Origin: DRKI01 sp011051875
GTDB lineage: Bacteria; Desulfobacterota; Desulfobulbia; Desulfobulbales; Desulfobulbaceae
Assembly (NCBI GenBank): GCA_026990385.1
Contig: JALXDL010000010.1
Location: 1 to 64,000 of the forward strand
DNA length: 64,000 bases
Direction of reading: 5' to 3'
Shown: one piece after another, positions 31,240 through 41,838 of the stretch
How the letters are laid out: every line of letters begins with the position of its first letter
Position numbering within the stretch: the first letter of the stretch is position 1
The notes under the pieces: generated by a model
What the model saw: the letters and a program-made list of their open reading frames with translations, nothing else
Databases searched by the model: none
What the model was told of the DNA's origin: nothing
Made by a program: the position numbers and the translations under genes

Positions 31240-32829
31240 ATGATCCAAAGCAAATCCGTAAACCGATTCCCTCTGCTTGCCCTCTGCTGGGGTGTTTTCT
31301 TCCTCTTCTGCCTGTCCGGGCATGCCCGGGCCGCAACAGCGGTACGTCCCTTGGTGGAGAAGAATTTTCAGCAGCTCATTGAGACCAACAGCTGCCCATC
31401 GTGTGATCTTGCCGGTGCGGTGCTCAACCGGATTGATCTCTCCGGGGCCAACCTGGAGGGCGCCAACCTGGCCGGTGCCAGGCTCTACCTTGCCAACCTT
31501 TCGGGTGCCAACCTGAAAAATGCCAACCTGCAGGGTGCCGGCCTCGGCGGGGCCGACCTGGCCAATGCGGACCTGCGCGGCGCCAACCTGACCGGTGCCG
31601 TCCTCGAGGGCGCCTATCTCAAGGGCGCACTGATGGACGGGGTCGTGACCACGCGCCATGCCCCGGACGAAGACGGCGTGACCGGAGCCGGCGAGACGGT
31701 CTTTGTCGGTGATGAGAGCAGGTCCAAGCACAAGCCCTATACCCAGGAGGTGGTGGCGGTGCCCCGCCGGGATCGTGCCGCCACGACAGCGGAGCCGGCC
31801 GCGACAGCCGCAACGGCGGGTTCGGACCAGGGGGCGGACAGGGCAGAGGCGGCCCCCCCTGAACAGGAGAAAGATGGCCCGGGACCCAAGAAGCTCCTGC
31901 CCATGGCCGATGCAGTGGTGCCGGCAACCGTGCTGCCGGCAAAATCCGGGGCCGAAGTTCCCGTCCCGGCACCGGAGGGGACAGGGCCGGCGGCAGCGCC
32001 CCCTGCCATGGATGCCGGGCCGGCCGCCGTGGAGCCGCCCGCCGGTGATGAGCAGGACGGGCAGGCAGCGGAGGGAGGCGCGTCCGCCCCTCCGGCGCCT
32101 CCGGCCGAAGCAGCGCCCGCCCCTGGCAAGGGAGGGGAGGTGAGCCGGGAGGAGGACGTCGGAGCGGCCGGTGTGACGGCCGCGGCGGCAGCCGGACAGC
32201 CGCTGCCACGGGAGACCGCGGCAGAGGATGACGCAGCGATCAGGACGGCTGCCGCGGATGCGGCCGCGGCGAAGAGGGCGGAAAGTTCCGGATCGGCTGA
32301 TGCCGCCGGCGCGGTCGATGCCCCCGGGGAGGCGGCCACCACGGTACCGGGACAGGCCCGGGCTGCCGCTGCGCAGGCGGCCATGGCGTCGGAAGAGACG
32401 GTTCGCGGGCAGGCGGCCGATATTGGCGAAGCTGTGGTCGGAGAAGAGGGTGCCCTCACCCGGACACCGCAGGAGGACGAACGGCGCAAGATCCTGGTGG
32501 AGCGGTTGCTCGATGAAAACCAGTGTCCGGAATGCGACCTGCAGAAGGTCGATCTCTCCGGCCGCTGGCTGAGCGACGCGGACCTGGAGCGGGCCGATCT
32601 GCGCGGCGCCAACCTGAAGGGCACGGACCTGAAGAATGCCAATCTCAAGGGGGCCGACCTGCGGGGGGCCGATCTGCGGGAAGCCGACCTGCGCGACGCT
32701 GATCTCTACATGGCCAACCTCGAAGGCGCCGATCTGACCGGGGCCCGCATGGAAGGCGCACTGCTCGATTCCGCCGATCTGACCGGGGCGCTCGGCGTCC
32801 GGGTCGATGCGGCCGGGAAGGAGGAATGA
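31240..32829 (+). CDS. Secreted bipartite pentapeptide-repeat protein
   Basis: 529 residues with a signal peptide (FPLLALCWGVFFLFCLSGHARA). Two pentapeptide-repeat blocks, A(N/D)LxG style, lie at about 58-135 and 425-520. Each is introduced by the same motif (SCPSCDL, QCPECDL). They are separated by about 270 residues rich in Ala, Pro, Gly and Glu, with no predicted fold. Pentapeptide blocks form right-handed quadrilateral helices; the CxxC heads may cross-link or bind metal. A periplasmic or outer-surface scaffold role is possible. ATG 31240 has GGAG upstream. Confidence 0.85.
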   Translation: MIQSKSVNRFPLLALCWGVFFLFCLSGHARAATAVRPLVEKNFQQLIETNSCPSCDLAGAVLNRIDLSGANLEGANLAGARLYLANLSGANLKNANLQGAGLGGADLANADLRGANLTGAVLEGAYLKGALMDGVVTTRHAPDEDGVTGAGETVFVGDESRSKHKPYTQEVVAVPRRDRAATTAEPAATAATAGSDQGADRAEAAPPEQEKDGPGPKKLLPMADAVVPATVLPAKSGAEVPVPAPEGTGPAAAPPAMDAGPAAVEPPAGDEQDGQAAEGGASAPPAPPAEAAPAPGKGGEVSREEDVGAAGVTAAAAAGQPLPRETAAEDDAAIRTAAADAAAAKRAESSGSADAAGAVDAPGEAATTVPGQARAAAAQAAMASEETVRGQAADIGEAVVGEEGALTRTPQEDERRKILVERLLDENQCPECDLQKVDLSGRWLSDADLERADLRGANLKGTDLKNANLKGADLRGADLREADLRDADLYMANLEGADLTGARMEGALLDSADLTGALGVRVDAAGKEE

Positions 32830-32868
32830 GACGGTCCGCCGGCCGCGCCTGGAGAGAAAGGAATATGC

Positions 32869-32897
32869 TTGACAAGAACACCTGATTTCGATATACG
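32869..32897 (+). promoter_or_regulatory. Sigma-70-type promoter of rpsT
   Basis: TTGACA (32869-32874), a 17-bp spacer and TATACG (32892-32897). It is 58 bp before the rpsT start. Confidence 0.75.
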
Positions 32898-32954
32898 ACA
32901 GGTTTCAGATCAGATTATCCCACCGTTGATGGTGGCTGCAATAAGGAGTTGTCC

Positions 32955-33227
32955 ATGGCTAATCATAAGTCGGCAATCAAGAGAGAGCGGCAGTCCAGGG
33001 TACGCCGCATGCGCAACCGCATGAACAAGTCCCGCATGAAGAGCGCAGTGCGCGTTGTTGAGGAGGCCATTGTGCGCGGGACCGTCGAGGAGGCCCGCGA
33101 GGCGCTGCAGAAGGCGATTCCGGTCATTCAGAAGACCGCTGCCAAGGGAACCATTCACAAGAAGAAGGCTTCCAGGAAGGTCTCCAGGCTGACCAGGAGG
33201 GTGAACCGGATGGAGTCCGCCGCCTGA
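32955..33227 (+). CDS. rpsT: 30S ribosomal protein S20
   Basis: 90 residues starting MANHKSAIKRERQS, strongly basic and helical as expected for S20, which binds 16S rRNA early in 30S assembly. AAGGAG lies before ATG 32955. Its own promoter is visible upstream. Confidence 0.97.
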   Translation: MANHKSAIKRERQSRVRRMRNRMNKSRMKSAVRVVEEAIVRGTVEEAREALQKAIPVIQKTAAKGTIHKKKASRKVSRLTRRVNRMESAA

Positions 33228-33552
33228 GGCGATCCCCGACTATCCCGTTGCACGGGTTCCGCGGCCGGCGCAATCTGCCAGGGGCCCGCAGGGAGCATCC
33301 CGGATCCGCAGCGCGCCGGCAGGAAACCGTGGCCCGGTGTTGCCCGGACCGCCTGCCGCATTCCAGCGGCCAGGTGCATGGCGCGGCTGGATTCTTGGAT
33401 ACTGTCAGCCCTGGAGGGAACAGGCAGCCATGGGGGGCGTTGCGCTTTCCATGGCTTTTTTTATGGTATCTCCCGGCCGTTCCGGGCTCACCGGCCACCG
33501 GCTGACTGTTGGCAGGTGTCGGCCTACACTTTGCTTTGGGTGCGATCCACAC
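33228..33552. other. Leader region of the trp operon
   Basis: 325 bp. I looked for a Trp-codon leader peptide, T-box or attenuator and found none that convinces. No supported gene. Confidence 0.4.
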
Positions 33553-35040
<1,488 letters not shown>

Positions 35041-35042
35041 CC

Positions 35043-35651
35043 GTGATAGTGCTCATCGACAACTACGATTCGTTCACCTACAATATCGTGCAGACCTATG
35101 CCGTGCGGCCGCCGGGCGCGGGTCCGGACTGGCGGCCGCCGGAGATCCGGGTCTTCCGCAACGACAGGATCACGGTGGAGGAGATCGCGGCCATGGAACC
35201 GGAGCGGCTCCTCATCTCTCCCGGGCCCTGTACCCCAGCCGAGGCAGGTATCTCCATCGAGGCGATCAGGTATTTCAGCGACCGTATTCCCATCCTCGGC
35301 ATCTGCCTCGGGCACCAGGCTATCGGCGAGGCCTTTGGTGGCCGGGTGGTGCGCGCCGGCCGGGTCATGCACGGCAAGACCAGCCCCATCCACCACGACG
35401 GGCGCGGCGTCTTTACCGGCCTGGACAATCCCTTTGCCGGCATGCGCTATCACTCCCTGCTGGTGGAAGGATTGCCCGACTGTCTCGAGGCCACGGCCCA
35501 CTCCGACCAGGGCGAGCTGATGGGGCTGAGGCACCGGGAACTGCCCGTCGAGGGGGTCCAGTTCCATCCCGAGTCGATCATGACCAATGCGGGTCTCGTC
35601 CTGCTGCACAACTTTCTCCGGCCCGATTACCCGGAGCTTCTGCGTGGTTGA
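35043..35651 (+). CDS. trpG: Anthranilate synthase component II (glutamine amidotransferase)
   Basis: 202 residues from GTG 35043, two bases after trpE. IDNYDSFTYNIVQ opens the class I GATase fold, ILGICLGHQAIGE holds the catalytic Cys, and VQFHPES the His/Glu. It supplies ammonia to TrpE. A short insertion after residue 20 (RPPGAGPDWRPP) is unusual. Confidence 0.95.
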   Translation: MIVLIDNYDSFTYNIVQTYAVRPPGAGPDWRPPEIRVFRNDRITVEEIAAMEPERLLISPGPCTPAEAGISIEAIRYFSDRIPILGICLGHQAIGEAFGGRVVRAGRVMHGKTSPIHHDGRGVFTGLDNPFAGMRYHSLLVEGLPDCLEATAHSDQGELMGLRHRELPVEGVQFHPESIMTNAGLVLLHNFLRPDYPELLRG

Positions 35652-35719
35652 GCGCTGTGCTTTGCCCTGCCCGGGAATTTCCCGTTGAATAAATACCCTG
35701 AGAGAGCACGAGGTTGAAC

Positions 35720-36748
35720 ATGATCCAGGAAGCCATAGCCAGGATTGTTGACAGGAAGGATCTTGACGAGGAGCAGATGGTGGCGGTCATGGAGGAGATC
35801 ATGACCGGCGAGGCCACACCGGCCCAGATCGGAGCCTTTATCACCGCCCTGCGGATGAAGGGCGAGACTATTGACGAGATTGTGGGCGCGGTGCGGGTGA
35901 TGCGGGAGAAGGCCACCTTTGTCGACACCGGCGTCGATACCGAGTCCGGGCTGCTCATGGACATCGTCGGCACGGGTGGCGACGGGGCCGGCACCTTCAA
36001 CGTCTCCACCACCACCGCCTTTGTCGTGGCCGGCGCCGGTATCCCGGTGGCCAAGCACGGCAACCGGGCCATCTCCTCTTCCTGCGGCAGCGCCGACGTG
36101 CTCGAGGCCCTGGGCGTGGATCTTGCCATGTCCCCGGAACGGGTGGGTGAGTGCATCCGCACCACGGGCATCGGTTTTCTCTTCGCGCCCATGCTGCACG
36201 GTGCCATGAAGCATGCCATCGGGCCCAGGCGGGAGATCGGCATCCGGACGATCTTCAATATTCTCGGTCCCATGACCAACCCGGCCCGCACCAATGTCCA
36301 GCTCACCGGCGTCTTTGCCCGCGAGCTGACCCCGGTCCTGGCCGAGGTCCTGGTCCGGCTGGGCATGAAACGGACCCTGGTGGTCTGGGGCGAGGGCAAC
36401 CTGGACGAGATGACCATCACCGGCACCACCCATGTCGCCGACGGCCGCGAGGGCAGGGTGGAGACCTATACTGTCGAGCCCGGTGACGTGGGGCTCGCCC
36501 GGGCCGGCCTGGATGAGATCCGCGGCGGCGCCACGGCCGATGAGTCGGCCGAAATGGTGCGCCGGGTGCTGGACAACACGCCCGGGCCCAGGCTGGACAT
36601 GGTGCTGCTCAATGCCGGCGGTGCGCTCCTGGCCGCGGGCCGGGCCGATGACCTGAAGTCGGGCGTGGAGATGGCCCGGGAGGTGATAGCCTCGGGAGCG
36701 GCCCGGGAGAAACTCGATGCCCTGGTCGACTTCTGCCGCAAGAGCTGA
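35720..36748 (+). CDS. trpD: Anthranilate phosphoribosyltransferase
   Basis: 342 residues. DIVGTGGDGAGTFNVST is the PRPP loop, KHGNRAISSSCGSADVLEALG the anthranilate-site segment and NPARTNVQL follows. It transfers phosphoribose to anthranilate. ATG 35720 lies eight bases after a GAGG site. Confidence 0.96.
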   Translation: MIQEAIARIVDRKDLDEEQMVAVMEEIMTGEATPAQIGAFITALRMKGETIDEIVGAVRVMREKATFVDTGVDTESGLLMDIVGTGGDGAGTFNVSTTTAFVVAGAGIPVAKHGNRAISSSCGSADVLEALGVDLAMSPERVGECIRTTGIGFLFAPMLHGAMKHAIGPRREIGIRTIFNILGPMTNPARTNVQLTGVFARELTPVLAEVLVRLGMKRTLVVWGEGNLDEMTITGTTHVADGREGRVETYTVEPGDVGLARAGLDEIRGGATADESAEMVRRVLDNTPGPRLDMVLLNAGGALLAAGRADDLKSGVEMAREVIASGAAREKLDALVDFCRKS

Positions 36749-36754
36749 GCGCCG

Positions 36755-37519
36755 ATGATCCTCGACACCATTGTTGCCAGGAAACAGGAAGAAGTCCGGG
36801 TCCTGCAGCGGGAGGGCATCCGGCCGCCCGAGGACGAGATCGATCCACCGCGCGGCTTTGTCCGCGCCCTGACCGGGGCGCCCGGGGTGGCGATCATCGC
36901 CGAGGCCAAGAAGGCTTCGCCCTCCAAGGGGCTGATCTGTCCCGACTTTGATCCGGTCCGCATCGCCAGGGCCTATGTCGAGGGCGGTGCCCATGCCATG
37001 TCCGTGCTCACGGACCAGGACTTCTTCCAGGGCTCCATCAGGTACCTGCCACTGGTCCGGGCCGCGGTCCCCCTGCCGGTGCTGCGCAAGGATTTTATCA
37101 TTCATCCCCTGCAGATAACCGAGGCCGCCAGTTATGGCGCCGATGCCATCCTCCTGATCGCCGCCATCCTCGAGATCGGCCAGATGGAGGAGTACCGCCT
37201 CCAGGCCGAGGAGCTGGGCATGGACGTGCTGGTGGAGGTCCATGACGAGATCGAGCTGGAGCGGGCCCTTGCGGCCGGAGCCGGCCTGGTCGGGATCAAC
37301 AACCGCAACCTGAAGGATTTCACCGTCGATCTCACCACCACCTTCCGCCTGCTGGCACGGATCCCGGATTCCATCCCGGTGGTCAGCGAGTCCGGTATCA
37401 GCAGCCCCGATGATATGCGCCGCCTGCGGGAGGCCGGTGTCACCGCGGCCCTCATCGGCGAGAGTTTCATGCGGGCCGGCGACCGGGGGCGGACACTGCA
37501 GCAGTTTCTTTCCGCATGA
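36755..37519 (+). CDS. trpC: Indole-3-glycerol phosphate synthase
   Basis: 254 residues. AEAKKASPSKG, VLTDQDFFQGS, LRKDFIIHPLQ, INNRNLKDFTVD and VSESGIS are the TIM-barrel active-site segments. Starts six bases after trpD and overlaps trpF by four bases. Confidence 0.96.
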   Translation: MILDTIVARKQEEVRVLQREGIRPPEDEIDPPRGFVRALTGAPGVAIIAEAKKASPSKGLICPDFDPVRIARAYVEGGAHAMSVLTDQDFFQGSIRYLPLVRAAVPLPVLRKDFIIHPLQITEAASYGADAILLIAAILEIGQMEEYRLQAEELGMDVLVEVHDEIELERALAAGAGLVGINNRNLKDFTVDLTTTFRLLARIPDSIPVVSESGISSPDDMRRLREAGVTAALIGESFMRAGDRGRTLQQFLSA

Positions 37520-38169
37520 TGCAACCTGGCCGAATACGAATCAAGATGTGCGGGGTGACCCGCCTGCAGGATGCCCTGGCTGCGGTCGAGGCAGGTGTCG
37601 ACGCCCTGGGCTTTATCTTCTTTGAAAAAAGCCCGCGCAATATCGACCCGGAGGAAGCGCGGCTGATCATCGACGCGCTGCCGCCCCTGGTGGATACGGT
37701 GGGGGTCTTTGTAAACCGGAAGCGCAACGAGGTGGAGGAGATCATCGACTTCTGCGCTCTGGCCTATGCCCAGCTCCACGGGGACGAGTCGCCCAAGTAC
37801 TGCGAGCGGCTGGCCCGCTTCGCCTCGCCCTGCCAGGTGCTCAAGGTACTGCGGGTGGGGCCGGGCATGGACACGGACTCCATCCATGCCTATGACGAGC
37901 ATGTCAAGGGGTACCTGCTCGACACCCTGGCCCCGGACAAGATGGGCGGCACAGGCAGGATATTCGACTGGTCGCTGATCAATTCCCTGGGGCTGAACAG
38001 GCCCTTCCTGCTGGCCGGCGGGCTCAATGCCGGCAACATCGGCCAGGCCCTGCAGACGGTGCGGCCCTACGGTGTGGACGTCAACTCCGGCGTGGAACAG
38101 GCGCCGGGCATCAAGGACCCGGCCCTGATCCGCGAGTTCGTCCAGGCGGTACGCGACTGCAGCCCCTGA
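37516..38169 (+). CDS. trpF: Phosphoribosylanthranilate isomerase
   Basis: 217 residues. IKMCGVTRLQDA carries the catalytic Cys, GFIFFEKSPRNI and LAGGLNAGNIG the phosphate site, and VDVNSGVEQAPGIKD the C-terminal motif. It overlaps trpC (ATGA type). trpB and trpA do not follow; the next gene is convergent, so the last two steps are encoded elsewhere. Confidence 0.96.
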   Translation: MMQPGRIRIKMCGVTRLQDALAAVEAGVDALGFIFFEKSPRNIDPEEARLIIDALPPLVDTVGVFVNRKRNEVEEIIDFCALAYAQLHGDESPKYCERLARFASPCQVLKVLRVGPGMDTDSIHAYDEHVKGYLLDTLAPDKMGGTGRIFDWSLINSLGLNRPFLLAGGLNAGNIGQALQTVRPYGVDVNSGVEQAPGIKDPALIREFVQAVRDCSP

Positions 38170-38262
38170 TCCGCATACGCGCTGTTCCTTGCATTCATGG
38201 CATTGTCCGGCCTTTTGCGACGACCGTTGTGAAATATGCGGGCCGGGCTGATGCCGGAGGGG

Positions 38263-39030
38263 TCAGCGGGCGATCACCAAGGCATTGGGAAAGCCCGAGG
38301 ACTCAAGCCGTTTCTCGTCCTGTTTCGCCCCGGCCAGGGATGTGCCGCTGTAGACCATGACCCGGTAGAGGCTGATGCCGGCGGCCGGAAACTGCTGGAT
38401 CACCACGTCCCGGCCCCGGGCCGCGAATTTCCGGGCCAGTCGGCGGGCCTTTTCCAGGTCGACGAATGATCCCACCTGCACGTAGAACCTGCCCTTGTCA
38501 AAGTCCCGGTGTTTCAGCCTGGGCCGTTTTTCGTTTCCGGCCGTTCCCTCTCTTTTCTCCTGTTCGCCCATGGCGACGATCTCCACCCGGGCGGTGCCGT
38601 TCCTGATCATGCCCAGCTCCCGGGCCGCCCGGTAGCTGAGGTCGATGATCCGGTTCCTGACAAAGGGTCCGCGGTCGTTGATCCGGACCACGGTGGTCCT
38701 GCCGTTGTCCAGGTTGCGGACCAGCAGCACCGTGCCCATGGGCAGGGTCTTGTGGGCCGCGGTGTGGTCGTGCATGTCGTAGCGCTCGCCGCTGGCCGTG
38801 GGGCGGCCATGGAATCTGCCGCCATACCAGGAGGCCACCCCGGTTTCCCGGTAGCCCTCGGCTGACGGGATTGGATAGTAGCGCCTGCCGCCGATGGTAT
38901 AGGCCCGCTGCGTGGGCCTGATAGCGGCGGGCTCCTTTTCCGGCACAGGGCCCCGGCCGGATGTGCAGGCGGTGACGAGCAGTGATGCCAGCAGGCCTGC
39001 GAGGAGCAGGCGGAAGCAACCGCTGTTCAT
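38263..39030 (-). CDS. rlpA: RlpA-like septal lytic transglycosylase (lipoprotein, SPOR domain)
   Basis: 255 residues. The lipobox is LVTAC near residue 21. The double-psi beta-barrel domain has GVASWYGGRFHGRPTASGE and INDRGPFVRNRIIDLS. The C-terminal SPOR domain (FYVQVGSF to the end) binds denuded glycan at the septum. RlpA cleaves glycan strands in the periplasm. Its ATG overlaps the stop of... the downstream-read order: the cytochrome gene ends at 39027, giving an ATGA overlap. Confidence 0.93.
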   Translation of the reverse strand: MNSGCFRLLLAGLLASLLVTACTSGRGPVPEKEPAAIRPTQRAYTIGGRRYYPIPSAEGYRETGVASWYGGRFHGRPTASGERYDMHDHTAAHKTLPMGTVLLVRNLDNGRTTVVRINDRGPFVRNRIIDLSYRAARELGMIRNGTARVEIVAMGEQEKREGTAGNEKRPRLKHRDFDKGRFYVQVGSFVDLEKARRLARKFAARGRDVVIQQFPAAGISLYRVMVYSGTSLAGAKQDEKRLESSGFPNALVIAR

Positions 39031-40514
39031 GGCAGGGGATGTTCTGTTTTCCCGGCGTCGAGCAGGCGGGAAAAGCGCTCCAGGTAGAAAAGTCCGGCCG
39101 GGCCTGTGGTGTGGGGCGTATAGGGCAGCAGGCCGCTGCCGTTGCCTCCCATGTCGTCGAACCGAACCTCGCCGTCCCCGTCGACATGGGAAAGATGCAG
39201 GTCCAGGATCGGCCGGAAGAGCCGGATGATGCCGTCACGGTCCCGGCGGACGATGAAATCTTCCCAGCGGCGCTGGCCATACCCCATGTACCAGACGCCG
39301 GGCCGCAGGATGCCGGTGATGCCGTCGGGCATGGCAGGTTCCATTTCGTCTTCATCGCTGTACAGATTGTGATCGAGCAGGGTCTCGACCCAGGAGCTTG
39401 ATTGCACGGTCAATCGCTCCCACATCTCATAGTCGTCGGTATCGCTGCGCATGAGATAGGTGCCGGAATCGTTGAAGACCCATTGCGCGTGACAGACCTG
39501 GCAGGCCACCTCCCGGCCGTACAGTCCGTGGGCCGGGTTGCGCAGCCCCGGCACCCGGTGCTCCCTGTTGTCCGCCCGTCCCCTCAGGATCAACTCGTCG
39601 CCCTGCACCCTGATGTTGTCCAGGGCCGGCGGTGCGTCGCCGGGCTTCCAGCCGTGGCATGTGCGGCAGGTGGGGCCGGCTGCCCCGCGCATCAGTGCGG
39701 CGCCGCTGTGGCAGTCGATGCAGAGCAGGCCCCGCTGCTGATGGATGTCCGGCTGCAGGTCATGGTATTCCACGCCATAGGGCCGGATGTAAGGGGAACG
39801 GGTGATGTATGGCGTACGGTATTCCCAGTTGAAGTCATGTTCGAACCGGCCGTGATAGTCGGCCCCGACATGGTTGGCATAGTGGCAGCTCAGACACTGG
39901 TGATCTTCGGGCCGGGCGATAAAGGCATGGTCCTGCAGCCTGCCGTCCTCGTATCGCAGGTGACATGCCGCACAGCCGGTGCCGCGCCGGACATGGGCAT
40001 AGTCGTCTCCGGGCGAGTAGACATGGCAGCGCAGGCAGCGGCGGCGGAGCATGTCATCGGCAAGCGCCTGGAGTGTCGACGGTTCATCCACCGGGATCCC
40101 GGTCAGGCTCTCCAGCGGACCCTGGGTACCGAAGTGGTCCCGGACCAGGTTGACAGTATTTTTCAAGGTGAAATGGAGCGAGGCGGCGCAAGCACGGGTC
40201 AGCTTTTCGTGGCAGCGGCCGCAGCGTGCAGCCATCCGGTCCGGATGCGCGGGCCGGGCGACAAGGCCGGCGTGGGCCTTCACTTTCTCCGCTGTGTCAT
40301 TGTCGCCGTCGTGGCAGTCGGTGCAGGCAAAGTCGTGGTTGGCATCGGCTCGCATGTCCGCATGGCAGCCGCGGCAGCCGGGTTGCACGGGCCGGGTCTT
40401 TTCCGGTTTCACGACCGGCTTTTGCGGTCCGGCCGTCTCCTGCGGCTGTTCATTGCGGCAGCCGGCCAGGCAGAGCAGCAGGGCAGTAATCAGGATCATG
40501 AAATTTCGGTTCAT
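39027..40514 (-). CDS. Nine-haem c-type cytochrome lipoprotein
   Basis: 495 residues with a lipobox LCLAGC. Nine CxxCH sites: CRGCH, CTDCH, CGRCH, CLRCH, CAACH, CLSCH, CIDCH, CRTCH and CQVCH. All lie in the first 330 residues, and the last 150 residues are haem-free. It is membrane-anchored and periplasmic or outer-surface, with a probable role in electron transfer. The partner is unknown. It is followed by rlpA with a four-base overlap, an odd pairing. Confidence 0.92.
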   Translation of the reverse strand: MNRNFMILITALLLCLAGCRNEQPQETAGPQKPVVKPEKTRPVQPGCRGCHADMRADANHDFACTDCHDGDNDTAEKVKAHAGLVARPAHPDRMAARCGRCHEKLTRACAASLHFTLKNTVNLVRDHFGTQGPLESLTGIPVDEPSTLQALADDMLRRRCLRCHVYSPGDDYAHVRRGTGCAACHLRYEDGRLQDHAFIARPEDHQCLSCHYANHVGADYHGRFEHDFNWEYRTPYITRSPYIRPYGVEYHDLQPDIHQQRGLLCIDCHSGAALMRGAAGPTCRTCHGWKPGDAPPALDNIRVQGDELILRGRADNREHRVPGLRNPAHGLYGREVACQVCHAQWVFNDSGTYLMRSDTDDYEMWERLTVQSSSWVETLLDHNLYSDEDEMEPAMPDGITGILRPGVWYMGYGQRRWEDFIVRRDRDGIIRLFRPILDLHLSHVDGDGEVRFDDMGGNGSGLLPYTPHTTGPAGLFYLERFSRLLDAGKTEHPLP

Positions 40515-40586
40515 AATCTTGACACTATACCATAAAATTGCTACATCAATAAACCTCAAATGGTCCCGTGCGGGTACCATCCACAG

Positions 40587-40663
<77 letters not shown>

Positions 40664-40672
40664 GAATTGCAA

Positions 40673-40709
40673 GGGCCTGACTCGTGGCGAGTCAGGCCCC
40701 TTTTTTTTT
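40673..40709 (+). terminator. Rho-independent terminator after tRNA-Thr
   Basis: GGGCCTGACTCG/CGAGTCAGGCCC perfect 12-bp stem with a three-base loop, then nine T. Confidence 0.95.
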
Positions 40710-40874
40710 GCAGGAGGATTTTTTTCGATTTTCAGCACACTGTTTTTCAAAACAAGTGGTTGTATACAAAAAGTTTTTCCTGCCCGGAAATACGACAGAG
40801 CAATGGCGGGATATTTTCAATGACCTGGATTGGGCGTTATTGTCCTGCGGAATTCTGTACCGGCGGGCTGGGCG

Positions 40875-41441
40875 ATGGGCAGCATCTTGAATAGAATTGG
40901 CTATGATGGGGAATGGCAACGGGACCTGTACCTTGTGCAGGCGTCACGTCCGGAGTTGTTGCAATCCTTTGAGATTTCCACGGGATATTGCGTCTGTCTT
41001 CTCCTCTGGGATGCGGCGGGCGAGGATATCGGGACCATGGCCAACGTGGCGGAGGTACTTTTGCGGTCCGGTTGCGTGTACCTCTGCGCATGGGGGGACA
41101 ACTGCGCATTGGTGCACGATGTGTACGACATGGTGGCGTGCCGGGACCATGGTGAGAAACAAGCGGATGGTGCCGTCGTGATGATCACGTGGCATGACAG
41201 GGAACCGCTTGAAGAAGCGCTCTGGTTTTTTCTGCGCTGTGCCTGGCCTGATGACTGTTATGCGGATGATTGCGGGGCCGGCCGAGAGAAATTTCCTCTC
41301 CCGGCAGGGAGAAGTTGGTCCACTGAAGCCTTGACGACAGGACGTGTCCGGATAGACCCCGCAAAACACAAAAAAACCGGCCGCAAGGGCGGCCGGTGCG
41401 ATGCCTGTAATGCCGGAAGGGCGAGACTTAGATGCCCATGA
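40875..41441 (+). CDS. DUF7684-like small protein, 3' end doubtful
   Basis: 188 residues from ATG 40875 (the frame is open from 40830). The core VYLCAWGDNC, VHDVYD and VVMITWHDREPLEEALWFF resembles what I recall of DUF7684 proteins, small proteins of unknown role. Base composition is less GC-rich than its neighbours. The last 25 or so codons run through the opposite-strand terminator and into the 3' end of the 67-residue gene, so the natural stop may have been lost. Possible foreign origin. Confidence 0.55.
   Translation: MGSILNRIGYDGEWQRDLYLVQASRPELLQSFEISTGYCVCLLLWDAAGEDIGTMANVAEVLLRSGCVYLCAWGDNCALVHDVYDMVACRDHGEKQADGAVVMITWHDREPLEEALWFFLRCAWPDDCYADDCGAGREKFPLPAGRSWSTEALTTGRVRIDPAKHKKTGRKGGRCDACNAGRARLRCP
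41370..41396 (-). terminator. Rho-independent terminator after paralogue 2
   Basis: CCGGCCGC/GCGGCCGG stem with a four-base loop; the minus strand continues with seven T (41376-41370). Lies 32 bp past the small gene's stop. Confidence 0.9.
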
Positions 41442-41631
41442 CAGCGCCGAACCATGCCTTGGCCAGGGCGATGGGGCCGCCGGTCATGACCATGGCGGTT
41501 GCCAGGCTGGCAAAGGCCCAGATGCCGACGACCGCGCCGGCGGAGGCCAGCGAGATGATTGCGCCCCTGGAGATCTCTGCCTGGGTGTTGACGTTGGCCT
41601 GTACACGGGTCTTGGTGGTTGCTGCGGTCAT
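41428..41631 (-). CDS. 67-residue membrane protein, paralogue 2
   Basis: Same length as the protein at 13890-14093 and about three-quarters identical, with TKTRVQANVNTQAEISRG and MTGGPIALAKAWFGAVMGI. AGGAGG lies before ATG 41631. It has its own terminator, a sigma-54 promoter and the same twin palindromes. ATG 41631 was chosen because an upstream ATG-containing extension has no counterpart in paralogue 1. Function unknown. Confidence 0.85.
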   Translation of the reverse strand: MTAATTKTRVQANVNTQAEISRGAIISLASAGAVVGIWAFASLATAMVMTGGPIALAKAWFGAVMGI

Positions 41632-41703
41632 GATCGTTCCTCCTGGAGTATATGGTGCTGAATTTCTGGTTCTGTTTTTTTCGTTTGTTTTGTCCTCACT
41701 GTT

Positions 41704-41719
41704 GCCAATCCCGTGCCAG
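41704..41719 (-). promoter_or_regulatory. Sigma-54 promoter of paralogue 2
   Basis: The minus strand reads CTGGCACGGGATTGGC, GG-N10-GC, matching the -24/-12 consensus. Flanks (ATGATTTCAAG on the plus strand) are also shared with the promoter at 14146. Confidence 0.85.
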
Positions 41720-41772
41720 TTGAAAAAAAGTAATGATTTCAAGGAAAGATGGTGAGAGTCTCCCTGGATGCC

Positions 41773-41806
41773 TGCCAGAATGACACGCGCCTGTGCCAGC
41801 CTGGCA
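41773..41806. promoter_or_regulatory. Twin upstream activator palindromes (paralogue 2)
   Basis: TGCCAGAATGACA (41773-41785) and TGCCAGCCTGGCA (41794-41806), starts 21 bp apart and 55 bp beyond the -24 box, exactly as at 14215-14248. Confidence 0.75.
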
Positions 41807-41838
41807 AAAAAAGACCATGGCTCGGTGTCTGCGGTGGT

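Noticed and set aside
33228..33552. trp attenuator or T-box upstream of trpE
   Set aside because: No Trp-rich leader peptide, terminator/antiterminator pair or T-box sequence was found.
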